This document shows, in pieces, positions 1 through 8,123 of a stretch of 58,706 nucleotides of DNA. A program made the position numbers and the translations under genes. Where the stretch lies: assembly GCA_003209065.1 (NCBI GenBank), contig QCSX01000008.1:1-58706 (forward strand). The letters run 5' to 3'. The notes beneath the pieces are model-generated. The model was given only the letters and a program-made list of their open reading frames with translations, had not been told where the DNA came from and made no database searches. Source of the DNA: Prochlorococcus sp. AG-670-N10 (GTDB lineage Bacteria; Cyanobacteriota; Cyanobacteriia; PCC-6307; Cyanobiaceae). Positions within the stretch are counted from its first letter, which is position 1, and every line of letters begins with the position of its first letter.

Positions 1-2
1 TG

Positions 3-1007
3 TTTTTTTATATTATTAAAAGCTGCCGCAAATATTTTTCTACAACTTTTTTGTTATCCCCAATAGTAGGTTTATCTCCAATTCTTGGGCAAACACTTAT
101 AAGGAAAGATACATTTCAAATTGCTATATATGGTTTATGTACTCTAATTATTGTAAATAAAAGGCCATTCATATCTTTTTTTCTTGTTAATAGCATTTCA
201 AGTATTGCAATACTAAATCATGAGGCATTTGTATTTTATGCATTACCAAGCCTATTTATTTTGCACTTTTTAAATAATTTAGAAATTAAAAATAAAATAA
301 ATATATTTAATTTGCTTATTAGATCATTAGTATTTTTATTACCTTCTTTAATAATAAGCTTCCTTGTTTTTTACTATAAAGGTACCCCATCTGTAGCAAT
401 TGATATCCACAACTCATGGCAAAATCTTTCAAGTATTCTTCCAACTCAAGGAAAACTTTTAGAGCCAATTCCTCCTAAAGGTTCGATTCTTGCAATTGGT
501 TGGGACCTTAGTTCTTCTTTTAGATATTTGAATAGAGCAACATTAGGTGAAAATAGTTTTAGTAGTTTTCTTTATATTCCTATGGTATGGCTACTTACTA
601 TTTTTGTTTGTGGTCAAATCTTTATTGGGGATAGTAATAAAAAAACACGAAAGTTAAAGGCGAATGTATTGTTAATTCAATTTGCTTCAATATCCCCTTT
701 ATTTATTTTAGGTTGGGATTATGGTAGATGGATATTTCTTTGGATTACTTCCTCAATTTTCTTTACTGCAGCTTTAATTAAAGTTTTGAATAGGAAAACT
801 TTTTTAATTGCAAAGATCGAAAATTTCCTTCCACCTTCTATCTTGTCAAGAATGAACGGATTTAAGCTAAGTGGCAAATGGGGAATAACTTATTTATTAA
901 TATCAGTCCCTACTTGCTGTTGGACTATAGAAAAATTCCTCTCGACATTACCGATTGCTTATCCATTTGTAAATTTATTTAAAGCAATTGATAGGATTTT
1001 GTTGTAA
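3..1007 (+). CDS. Multi-pass membrane protein, 5' truncated by the window edge (possible polysaccharide polymerase)
   Basis: The reading frame is open to the left edge, so the true start lies outside; the first usable start codon inside is a TTG at 51. From there 318 residues are seen with about seven hydrophobic segments separated by short charged loops, ending in a basic tail. An Asn-His-Glu motif sits between two membrane segments, a feature shared by EpsG/Wzy-like polymerases, but the match is too weak to name a family. Its position upstream of a GSDH-type protein and facing polysaccharide-precursor genes suggests a cell-envelope glycan role. Membrane location is clear; function is inference. 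Confidence 0.6.
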   Translation, partial: FFYIIKSCRKYFSTTFLLSPIVGLSPILGQTLIRKDTFQIAIYGLCTLIIVNKRPFISFFLVNSISSIAILNHEAFVFYALPSLFILHFLNNLEIKNKINIFNLLIRSLVFLLPSLIISFLVFYYKGTPSVAIDIHNSWQNLSSILPTQGKLLEPIPPKGSILAIGWDLSSSFRYLNRATLGENSFSSFLYIPMVWLLTIFVCGQIFIGDSNKKTRKLKANVLLIQFASISPLFILGWDYGRWIFLWITSSIFFTAALIKVLNRKTFLIAKIENFLPPSILSRMNGFKLSGKWGITYLLISVPTCCWTIEKFLSTLPIAYPFVNLFKAIDRILL

Positions 1008-1042
1008 AATCAGTATCTATAAGTGATTAAATTCAATAAATT

Positions 1043-2446
1043 TTGAATGTATATAAAAAAATTGGAATATTATTTTTAATAACTGTAATTTTTGGTGTAA
1101 CAGGTTTTTTAATAAATTCAGAGATCTATGGCAATAAAAGAACAAAAAAAGTAAATGATTTATTGGAAAATAAACAAAAAATTAAAGTTAAAAAATATTT
1201 ATTCCCATATCAATTGATAAATAAACAAGAAAAGAAGATTTCTCAACAAAAAGATTTCATAAACAAAATAAATCCTTATTTAAGTGAATTAGAATTATAT
1301 AAAAAAGAAATTGGATCTGATATTAAAACTACTCAAAGTAATGTTTATTTATCAGATAACAAGATTCTTAAAAAATATAAGCTTAATTCTGGATTCTACG
1401 CTGGTATAAATAAAGATAGTATATTCCCTGGGAGTGGTTACATTGATTTTTATGGCAATGACATCTTTATTTTGTCTTCTAGGGGGGTTTTAGCTTTTAG
1501 GGATAGCTCAATAAATAATGAAGCAAACTTTAAACAAATAAAAAATAATATTGAAACATTTATTGGAATCAAACAATTTCGAAAATCAAACAAAATTTCG
1601 ATTAAAGATTTATTAATATTCAGAAAAAAAATCTATGTTTCATATACTCATGAAATTGGAGAGGATTGTTGGAATACTAGTTTAATCTTTGGAGACATAA
1701 ATTATAAAAATATAGAATTTAAAAAATTATTTTCTTCTTCAGAATGTGTACACTCAACTAACAATTTAGATAAAGAATTTGAAATGCTTCAGTCAGGAGG
1801 AAGAGTAATACCTTTGGATGAAAATAACGTTTTGTTGTCAATTGGCGATTATAGAAGTCGTTATCTTAGTCAAAATACAGATAGTATTAATGGGAAAATA
1901 ATTCAAATTAATACACAAAATAGTAGTTATAAAATCATCTCAATGGGTCATAGAAACCCACAAGGTTTGTATTTTGATAAGAAAAATAATTTTTTATTAG
2001 AAACTGAACACGGTCCAATGGGGGGCGATGAAATTAATTTAATAAAGTTAAATGACACTAACCAAGGTAAAATACCAAATTTTGGCTGGCCAATTTCATC
2101 AGCTGGTGAACATTATGGAGGTATCAGCGAAAAAAGAAATGCAATTAAATATCAAAAATATCCTCTTTATTCTTCTCATATAGATCATGGTTTTATTGAA
2201 CCTTTAAAGTCTTTTGTTCCTTCGATTGGCATTTCAGAAATTGTTGGAATTGGTTTAAACAATTTTGTTGTGAGCTCCTTAAAAGAAAAATCCCTTTATT
2301 TCTTTCAATTAAACGAAAAAAATGAAATAGTTAATCTTGATAAAGTAAAAGTTTTTGAGAGGGTAAGAGATCTTCAATTTAAAAACAATAATTTGTATTT
2401 ATTTTTAGAAAATTCGGCATCATTAGGAATTATAAATCTTGATTAA
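1043..2446 (+). CDS. Membrane-anchored glucose/sorbosone dehydrogenase-type beta-propeller protein
   Basis: This 467-residue protein has an N-terminal membrane segment (about residues 6-24), then a charged, coiled-looking stretch, then a domain resembling the GSDH (soluble PQQ aldose dehydrogenase) propeller. Visible motifs are GHRNPQGL near residues 301-308, which in the family carries the Arg-Asn pair contacting PQQ, and EHGPMGGDEIN about 20 residues later, followed by NFGWP. The family oxidises sugars outside the cytoplasm. The start is a TTG preceded by an A-rich stretch, 35 bases after the membrane protein gene, so co-transcription is plausible. Whether it binds PQQ is unknown, and the N-terminal 120 residues are unlike the classical enzyme. 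Confidence 0.7.
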   Translation: MNVYKKIGILFLITVIFGVTGFLINSEIYGNKRTKKVNDLLENKQKIKVKKYLFPYQLINKQEKKISQQKDFINKINPYLSELELYKKEIGSDIKTTQSNVYLSDNKILKKYKLNSGFYAGINKDSIFPGSGYIDFYGNDIFILSSRGVLAFRDSSINNEANFKQIKNNIETFIGIKQFRKSNKISIKDLLIFRKKIYVSYTHEIGEDCWNTSLIFGDINYKNIEFKKLFSSSECVHSTNNLDKEFEMLQSGGRVIPLDENNVLLSIGDYRSRYLSQNTDSINGKIIQINTQNSSYKIISMGHRNPQGLYFDKKNNFLLETEHGPMGGDEINLIKLNDTNQGKIPNFGWPISSAGEHYGGISEKRNAIKYQKYPLYSSHIDHGFIEPLKSFVPSIGISEIVGIGLNNFVVSSLKEKSLYFFQLNEKNEIVNLDKVKVFERVRDLQFKNNNLYLFLENSASLGIINLD

Positions 2447-2491
2447 AGTTTTGCTCTAATAATTGATTTTTTAGGAAATCCATAGTGAGTT

Positions 2492-3862
2492 TTATATATT
2501 TAATCTTTTAGATAAATCTGACTGAAATATATTTTTAGGATCCATTTCATTTTTAATGGATTTCCAATGTTTATAAAAACTATAAGTTTTTTTGAAAATC
2601 TGAGATGACTGACGTAAATCCTTAGCTAAATAAATTTTGCCACCTAATTCTGCAAGTTCTTTATCTAAGTCATTTAGAACATTTAATATATTTTTATTAT
2701 TTGCTGGAAGATCAACTGATAAAGTCCATCCTGGCTGAGGAAATGATAAATAAGCATTATTTCTTTTACCAAATCTTTTCAATACTGTAAGGAAGCTATG
2801 TGTATAAGAATTTTTCAACTTCTTCAGAGCTTTAGATATAAAATAAGAGTTTTTTTCAGGTATTACAAATTGATATTGATAAAATCCAACTAATCCATAA
2901 ATTCTATTCCAATTATCGATAGCATCTAGGGGATAAAAAAATTTATTTATGTCTTGAATCTCATTTCTTTTATTCAATGATTTACGAAACCATAATTCAT
3001 TAAAAACTTTTACTGTTACTTTATTTAGTAAGCCATTTGGAATAAAATTGGGAATTTTTAAAAAATATTTTGAATCATATGAGAATGAATTCGAATTTTT
3101 GTTATTTATATCTTCCTTTAAAGCATGTTCACCGCATGTTAATACTCCCCTTCCTTTTTTATGAAGACTATCTATCCAAGCCACAGTGTAAGCATAATTT
3201 TTATCTGTAGATTTCATAAATTCCATTAAAGAGTTTAAGTCATTAAATTTATAGGTATCCACCTTCAAAAACTTCGTTTCTATTTTACGTAAAGAAATTG
3301 TTGCTTGAAGGATAATTCCTGTCAGACCCATTCCACCAATAGTTGCCCAAAAAAAATTGTTAAGCTTTTGATTTTTTTGTTCTTTGGGTTTTAATTCATG
3401 GATGATACCCTTGCCATCAATAATTATAATTTTAGATATATGATTCCCAAAGCTTCCTAATTTATGATGATTTTTACCATGAACATCTGCTGCAATAGCA
3501 CCTCCAATAGTAACTTTAGACGATCCCGGTAAAACAGGTAAAATATATCCTCGAGGTATTATGACTTTTAAAAGTTTACTAATAGATACTCCTGCGCCAA
3601 CTTTAACTTCATTACCAGTGATAATAATATCGTCATAAAAACTTAAATTAAAAACATACTTATTTTTTAACTGAGCAGCATCTCCATAAGATCTGCCTAA
3701 ACCTCTTGTTATGCAGGATAAATTTTTTGTTTCTTTAATGAAATTCTTTATTTCTTCATTATTTTTAATATTGACCAATTTCGAATTTACAAAATTACGC
3801 CTCCCCCATCCAGATATTTTTTCCTGTTTAATTTGATAATTTTTATGAGTTGAGTTTTTCAT
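2492..3862 (-). CDS. dprE1: FAD-dependent DprE1-like decaprenylphosphoryl-ribose 2'-oxidase
   Basis: About 456 residues with a VAO-type FAD-binding fold. The motif RGLGRSYGD lies at residues 53-61 and GGAIAADVHGKNHH at 120-133, closely matching the mycobacterial DprE1 flavin-binding segment; a YLAKD motif near the C-terminus corresponds to the active-site lysine region. DprE1 oxidises the 2'-hydroxyl of polyprenyl-phosphoryl-ribose, the first half of the epimerisation to arabinose. I place the start at the ATG at 3862 because its ATGA overlaps the stop of the upstream reductase gene, giving translational coupling; an in-frame upstream extension to 3925 lies inside that gene and has no family resemblance. 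The substrate here is inferred from family and context. Confidence 0.85.
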   Translation of the reverse strand: MKNSTHKNYQIKQEKISGWGRRNFVNSKLVNIKNNEEIKNFIKETKNLSCITRGLGRSYGDAAQLKNKYVFNLSFYDDIIITGNEVKVGAGVSISKLLKVIIPRGYILPVLPGSSKVTIGGAIAADVHGKNHHKLGSFGNHISKIIIIDGKGIIHELKPKEQKNQKLNNFFWATIGGMGLTGIILQATISLRKIETKFLKVDTYKFNDLNSLMEFMKSTDKNYAYTVAWIDSLHKKGRGVLTCGEHALKEDINNKNSNSFSYDSKYFLKIPNFIPNGLLNKVTVKVFNELWFRKSLNKRNEIQDINKFFYPLDAIDNWNRIYGLVGFYQYQFVIPEKNSYFISKALKKLKNSYTHSFLTVLKRFGKRNNAYLSFPQPGWTLSVDLPANNKNILNVLNDLDKELAELGGKIYLAKDLRQSSQIFKKTYSFYKHWKSIKNEMDPKNIFQSDLSKRLNI

Positions 3863-4626
3863 AATTTTGATATAAAAGATTTTGGTAGAAGAGCAATAAG
3901 CTTCATGATGATAAACCACCACCAAGGAAGATATTCAATTCCTTCTTTAAAAGGATTTTTTAATAAATTTTTTGCAATAGATTCCTTACTAGCACAAAGA
4001 GCTTTAGGCGCTTTACCGATGGTCATTGAAGTATAAATAAACCCCGCTTTGATAATACGGACATTAAATGGTTTTCCTATACACCTATGCAATAAACCCT
4101 CGCTAAAAATTGTTAATGCGGCTTTAGCAGCTCCATAGTGATAGTTTGAGGGTCTTCCTTTATCCCCAGCTACAGAACTAAGAATCCAAATTGAACCTGG
4201 TTTATTAATTCTATCTTTGGTTAATATTGCATTTATCCAGGGAAGAAGGGAAAAGTAATTTATCTTAGCGATTTTCAAAGCTTCAATTTGATCATGATTG
4301 GCTAAATTATTATTACCCAAGTACCCTGCTGCAATTATGTAGAGATCAAAAAAGCCAACCTTAGGAATTGTTTCTAGGTTATATGAAAGCAAGTCTAATT
4401 CTTCTGTTGATATTTCTAAATCAAATAAATTATTTAGTTTATCAATGAATAATTTAGTTTTGATTTTATCTCTCGAAACAAGATGGATTCTTTTAGTACC
4501 TCTTTTTGCTAAAGATATACAAATTTCATTTGCAATTTCACTTGTACCACCAAGTACAAATACATTTTCAAAAAGGGAATAATTCTTCTCTTTTCTCATG
4601 AGAATCCTTTTAAAAATTTTTTTCAT
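3859..4626 (-). CDS. dprE2: SDR-family DprE2-like decaprenylphosphoryl-2-keto-erythro-pentose reductase
   Basis: About 255 residues with an N-terminal Rossmann motif, GGTSEIA at residues 26-32, and the SDR catalytic set: the Ser pair in SSVAGDKGRPSNYHYGAAK with Tyr164 and Lys168. That segment is typical of DprE2, the NADH-dependent partner that reduces the keto intermediate made by DprE1. It overlaps dprE1 by four bases (ATGA), as a two-step enzyme pair would. An ATG at 4626 is preferred; a TTG two codons upstream (4632) and an ATG at 4599 are alternatives. The C-terminal 30 residues are hydrophobic (WWWFIIMKLIALLP), which suggests membrane association near a lipid-linked substrate. Confidence 0.85.
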   Translation of the reverse strand: MKKIFKRILMRKEKNYSLFENVFVLGGTSEIANEICISLAKRGTKRIHLVSRDKIKTKLFIDKLNNLFDLEISTEELDLLSYNLETIPKVGFFDLYIIAAGYLGNNNLANHDQIEALKIAKINYFSLLPWINAILTKDRINKPGSIWILSSVAGDKGRPSNYHYGAAKAALTIFSEGLLHRCIGKPFNVRIIKAGFIYTSMTIGKAPKALCASKESIAKNLLKNPFKEGIEYLPWWWFIIMKLIALLPKSFISKL

Positions 4627-4752
4627 ATACAAGGCATAACATCTTCTAAGAAACTAAGCTAAAAAATAGTTAAACGGAAAAAATATTTTAAAATTTTATT
4701 TAAAATATTAAATTTAAAATGCATAAAAATCTTAAATTAATTCATGATTGAG

Positions 4753-5673
4753 TCAGCTTACAAAGCCTATATATGTAGTTATTAAAAGCCAAGAAAAGAC
4801 TATTATTTGAGTAGGTTTGTCATTCAAAATGACACGCTCAGGAGTCTCTAAAATATTAATAGATAATTGATAACTATTTTTTTTGGTATTAGTCTCACTT
4901 AACATTTGGTACCTAAATACACCTAATATGACTAGTGGAATAGTTAGTAACATCAATGAAGATTTAGCACCGCCAATTATTGGACCATAAGCCCAAAGCG
5001 AATATGTCATAACAGTACAAGTACTCAAGACAGATTCGAATTTACTAATTAGTTTTAGAGAATAATTTTTCAATACCTTTCTATTTGATATTTCTTTATT
5101 TTTGAGATTTAATAATTCTGCTTTTCGTTTTTCAACTGCCAAGAAAAGAGAAAGCATTCCAATAGATAATAAAAACCAAGGAGAAATAGTGATATTTGAG
5201 GATAATCCTCCAGCTATTGATCTCATAATGAATCCACTTGCTACACAAAAAAATTCAATTAATGGAATATGTTTTAGATAAAAGCAGTACAAAATTTGTA
5301 TAAAGTAATAGAGAGTTATAATACTGCCGACTTCTTTGTTTAAAAGAAACCCAATTGATAAACTAATAATTAATAGTATTATTGAAATTTTAATAGCGGA
5401 TTTTTTAGAAACTTGACCGGAAGCAATAATCCTATATTTCTTTATCGGATGTTTTCTATCACTCTTGATATCAATACAATCATTAATTAAGTAAACTGAG
5501 GATGAAATAAAACAAAAGGCTATAAAAGCTTTAAAAGAGTTAACCCAAATTTGAGATTCAAAAGAAAATACAAAAAGTGGGGCCAAAAAAACAATAAGGT
5601 TTTTGTGCCATTGATTTGGCCTTAATGCTAGAAATAAATTTTTTAAATTGAATTTCGTGATTTTATTAGAAAT
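4753..5673 (-). CDS. UbiA-family decaprenyl-phosphate phosphoribosyltransferase (DPPR synthase) with a non-standard start
   Basis: A polytopic UbiA prenyltransferase-like protein. The Asp-rich motif NDCIDIKSDRKHP starts at residue 64, and a KRKAEL motif, typical of DPPR synthase and related to Rv3806c, lies mid-protein. The family transfers 5-phosphoribose from PRPP to polyprenyl phosphate, giving the substrate that DprE1 and DprE2 epimerise after dephosphorylation. The first in-frame ATG/GTG/TTG is a TTG at 5586, but that falls inside the first helix, after the conserved RPNQWHKN motif encoded upstream at 5599-5622. The frame stays open to a stop at 5680-5682, so I propose ATT at 5673 (or ATC at 5661) as start, giving about 306 residues. 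It lies 126 bases upstream of dprE2 on the same strand. Confidence 0.8.
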   Translation of the reverse strand: MSNKITKFNLKNLFLALRPNQWHKNLIVFLAPLFVFSFESQIWVNSFKAFIAFCFISSSVYLINDCIDIKSDRKHPIKKYRIIASGQVSKKSAIKISIILLIISLSIGFLLNKEVGSIITLYYFIQILYCFYLKHIPLIEFFCVASGFIMRSIAGGLSSNITISPWFLLSIGMLSLFLAVEKRKAELLNLKNKEISNRKVLKNYSLKLISKFESVLSTCTVMTYSLWAYGPIIGGAKSSLMLLTIPLVILGVFRYQMLSETNTKKNSYQLSINILETPERVILNDKPTQIIVFSWLLITTYIGFVS

Positions 5674-5931
5674 CTTTTTTTAATTATATGACACCTTAAT
5701 AATAGTTAGTTAATAAAAATCTATAATGAACTTCCTAAAGAAGCTTAATAGATTTCATTCAAAAAGACTTTCCTTCAATTATTGGAATCAATCAAAACAC
5801 TAATTTATACAATAATGATAATTAGTTGCCAATTTAATTTTAATCATTTGAACAAAAAAATAGTAACTTTTATAAAAGATACCTAATTAAAGGCAAGTGT
5901 AAATAAAAATATATTGACCGAAATTATTCAG

Positions 5932-7239
5932 TTAAATTACAGAACGGTAAGCATTAATGTATTCTTTAGCAATTATTTTAGAATCCCATTTTTCAACAGC
6001 TTTTTTTCTAGCCTGTTTAGCAAGTTTTTTATTTCGTATCTCATTTTCAATAACCCATTTAATCCCTATAGCCAAGGAATCTGGATCATATGGTTCAGCC
6101 AAGTATCCTGTTTGCTTATGGGTTACCATATCAAGAAATCCGCCTGTTTTGAAAGCCACTACTGGAGTCCCGCATGCATGTGCTTCTAAACCAGTTTGTG
6201 CAAAAGCATCTTGAATTGAGGGAACTACCATTACATCAGCGGCAGAATAAATAATTTTCAAAGAAATATCATCACTTAAAGCACCCATAAACTTTATTGG
6301 TAAATCATGAATAAATTCCTCAGATCTTGATTCTCCAAAAACTAAAATTTGAAATTTTTTTAGACTATTTTTTAAATAAGAATTGTTTAATATTTTTAAA
6401 GACTCTTCTAAAAGATGTGCACCCTTTCTCTTGTCTTTAGTCCCACCAATCGCACCATATAAAATAACTTTTTTTGAAGTATCTATTCCAAGAATTTTTT
6501 TGGCATGTAATTTATTTATAGGTTTCCATTTATTAATATCTATTGGATACGGTATTAAATGTATTGGCCATTCACTCATCAATGAGCTGTTTTTAACGCA
6601 ATCAAACATCCAAGTTGAAGTAACCACAATATTAAAAGGGGTTTTCCAATACTTTTTCTTTCTAATCCAAGTCCATCTATTAAGATCAAACCCTTTTTCA
6701 TCTAATAGACTTCTGCTTGATTTTGAATAATTCTGACAATACCTAATATCTTTTATTATTTTGCCATTCTTATAAATTGGTGGATAAGTATAATGCTCAG
6801 CTCCACAAAATGCCCATTGATCATGTAACGTCCAAAATATTGGACTCTTTATTCTTGCAATTTCCTCAACAGATATAGTATTGTCTCCTATCCAGTGCAT
6901 ATGAAAGATTTTTTTAGCTGATTTTTTATCATACTTATTTAATTCTTTTAATACTCCAGTATTTGGGAAAGCGATATTATGCATAGAATAATTATTAGTT
7001 TTCAAATGATTTTTTAAGTATCTTGATATTCTTGGTTGTAATCTTTTCCATAACCAAGATTGATTTTCTAAATTAAAACAATCTACAGAGGGATCATCGC
7101 TATATTTTGTAACCACCTTCATTGAAGAATCTACTTTTAAATCATGTTTAATATCTTTTATACATCTATGAATTCTATAAGCAGCTCTAGATGCCCCGCC
7201 TTTAATATCGTTATTACTTAAATGAATAATATCTAACAT
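5932..7239 (-). CDS. Glycosyltransferase family 4 (GT-B) protein
   Basis: A 435-residue GT-B glycosyltransferase. The N-terminus IIHLSNNDIKGGASRAAYRIH is the glycine-rich acceptor-side loop of GT4 enzymes that begin with a GGA motif. The C-terminal half has YGAIGGTKDKRKG and the nucleotide-sugar binding stretch VPSIQDAFAQTGLEAHACGTPVVAF, with the E-x7-E type signature. It should transfer a sugar from a nucleotide donor during surface polysaccharide assembly in the cytoplasm. The donor cannot be read from sequence. It is on the same strand as, and 258 bases upstream of, the arabinose-precursor cluster, and it diverges from the SDR gene at 7449. Confidence 0.85.
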   Translation of the reverse strand: MLDIIHLSNNDIKGGASRAAYRIHRCIKDIKHDLKVDSSMKVVTKYSDDPSVDCFNLENQSWLWKRLQPRISRYLKNHLKTNNYSMHNIAFPNTGVLKELNKYDKKSAKKIFHMHWIGDNTISVEEIARIKSPIFWTLHDQWAFCGAEHYTYPPIYKNGKIIKDIRYCQNYSKSSRSLLDEKGFDLNRWTWIRKKKYWKTPFNIVVTSTWMFDCVKNSSLMSEWPIHLIPYPIDINKWKPINKLHAKKILGIDTSKKVILYGAIGGTKDKRKGAHLLEESLKILNNSYLKNSLKKFQILVFGESRSEEFIHDLPIKFMGALSDDISLKIIYSAADVMVVPSIQDAFAQTGLEAHACGTPVVAFKTGGFLDMVTHKQTGYLAEPYDPDSLAIGIKWVIENEIRNKKLAKQARKKAVEKWDSKIIAKEYINAYRSVI

Positions 7240-7342
7240 ATAATGAAAAAATTATTTTTCAATATTACTACAAGTAATTACTAATAGCTTTGAAAGTATA
7301 AAGTGGTAATGAATTTAAAATTAATTTAAAACGATTTACTAT

Positions 7343-7372
7343 CTTAATAGTATTTATTAAAATACTATTAAG
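7343..7372. repeat. Perfect 12-bp inverted repeat with 6-nt loop in a divergent intergenic region
   Basis: CTTAATAGTATT (7343-7354) and its exact reverse complement AATACTATTAAG (7361-7372) are separated by TATTAA. It sits between two divergent genes, where no terminator is needed, about 105 bases upstream of the glycosyltransferase start and 76 bases upstream of the SDR start. It could be an operator dyad or an RNA hairpin in a 5' leader. In such AT-rich DNA part of this could be chance, but a 12-bp perfect stem is long. Confidence 0.5.
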
Positions 7373-7448
7373 AAGGATTTAATTAAAAAAAAATGATACC
7401 AAGAAAACTTAATATTGGATTAAATTAGTATTTGATTAGTTTTTAAAT

Positions 7449-8123
7449 ATGTCCAGAAGTTGTTTAATAATAGGTTCAAGATCATCATTAGGATTAGCAA
7501 TAGAGAAGATTTTTAAAGTTAACAAATATAAAGTTTTCGGGACTTCTAGAAAGTTTAATTCATCAAAACCAAATGAGATTTTTCTAGATTTTAAAAACAT
7601 AGAAAGTTTAAATCAATTAAATAATAAAATTCCTAATATTGATTGCCTTATCTTTTGCACAGGAATACTTTTGGGAAAAGAATTAAATAAATATGAAGAT
7701 GAAGAATTTCAGATAGTTTATCAAACAAATATTATTGGTCCATTAATGACTTTGTCTAGAATTAGTAAAAAATTAAACAACAAATGCTCCATAGTCTTTA
7801 TTGGATCAATTGCAGGCTCTGCAGGGAGCTACGATGAAGTTTATGCTTCATCAAAATCTGCAATAAGTGGATTGATTAAATCTCTTGCAAAGAAATCAAA
7901 AAAATCAATGAGATTTAATTCTATAGCACCTGGCTTAATTAATAATTCAAATATGATCAATCAATTTAGTGCGTCAGAAATTGAAAAGCATAGGAAAGAA
8001 ACACCAACAAATGAAATTAATGATTTGCAAAAGATTGCTCAAATTTGTTTTAATATCTGCCAAGAAGATTGGTCTCAACTAAATGGTCAAACTATAGATA
8101 TAAATGGGGGTAGATATGTCTAA
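7449..8123 (+). CDS. Short-chain dehydrogenase/reductase (island copy)
   Basis: A 224-residue SDR. The Rossmann motif GSRSSLG is at residues 8-14, an NIIGP segment is near residues 98-102, and the catalytic set is Ser in IGSIAGSAG with Tyr-x3-Lys in YASSKSA. The C-terminus QTIDINGG is the classical SDR end. It oxidises or reduces a carbonyl using NAD(P); the substrate is unknown. It overlaps the FAD oxidoreductase gene by eight bases (ATGTCTAA), so the two are translationally coupled and may act in sequence on one sugar or amino-sugar intermediate. Synthesis of a rare surface-glycan sugar is a guess from context. Confidence 0.85.
   Translation: MSRSCLIIGSRSSLGLAIEKIFKVNKYKVFGTSRKFNSSKPNEIFLDFKNIESLNQLNNKIPNIDCLIFCTGILLGKELNKYEDEEFQIVYQTNIIGPLMTLSRISKKLNNKCSIVFIGSIAGSAGSYDEVYASSKSAISGLIKSLAKKSKKSMRFNSIAPGLINNSNMINQFSASEIEKHRKETPTNEINDLQKIAQICFNICQEDWSQLNGQTIDINGGRYV

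Noticed and set aside
5675..5681. T-run (A-run on the minus strand) as evidence that UbiA is frameshifted from an upstream ATG
   Set aside because: Reading the other minus frames upstream gave no ATG that continues to the run without a stop, so a simple one-base error does not recover a standard start.
5914..6730. Several plus-strand frames across the glycosyltransferase gene
   Set aside because: All are antisense to a clear GT4 protein and show no domain.
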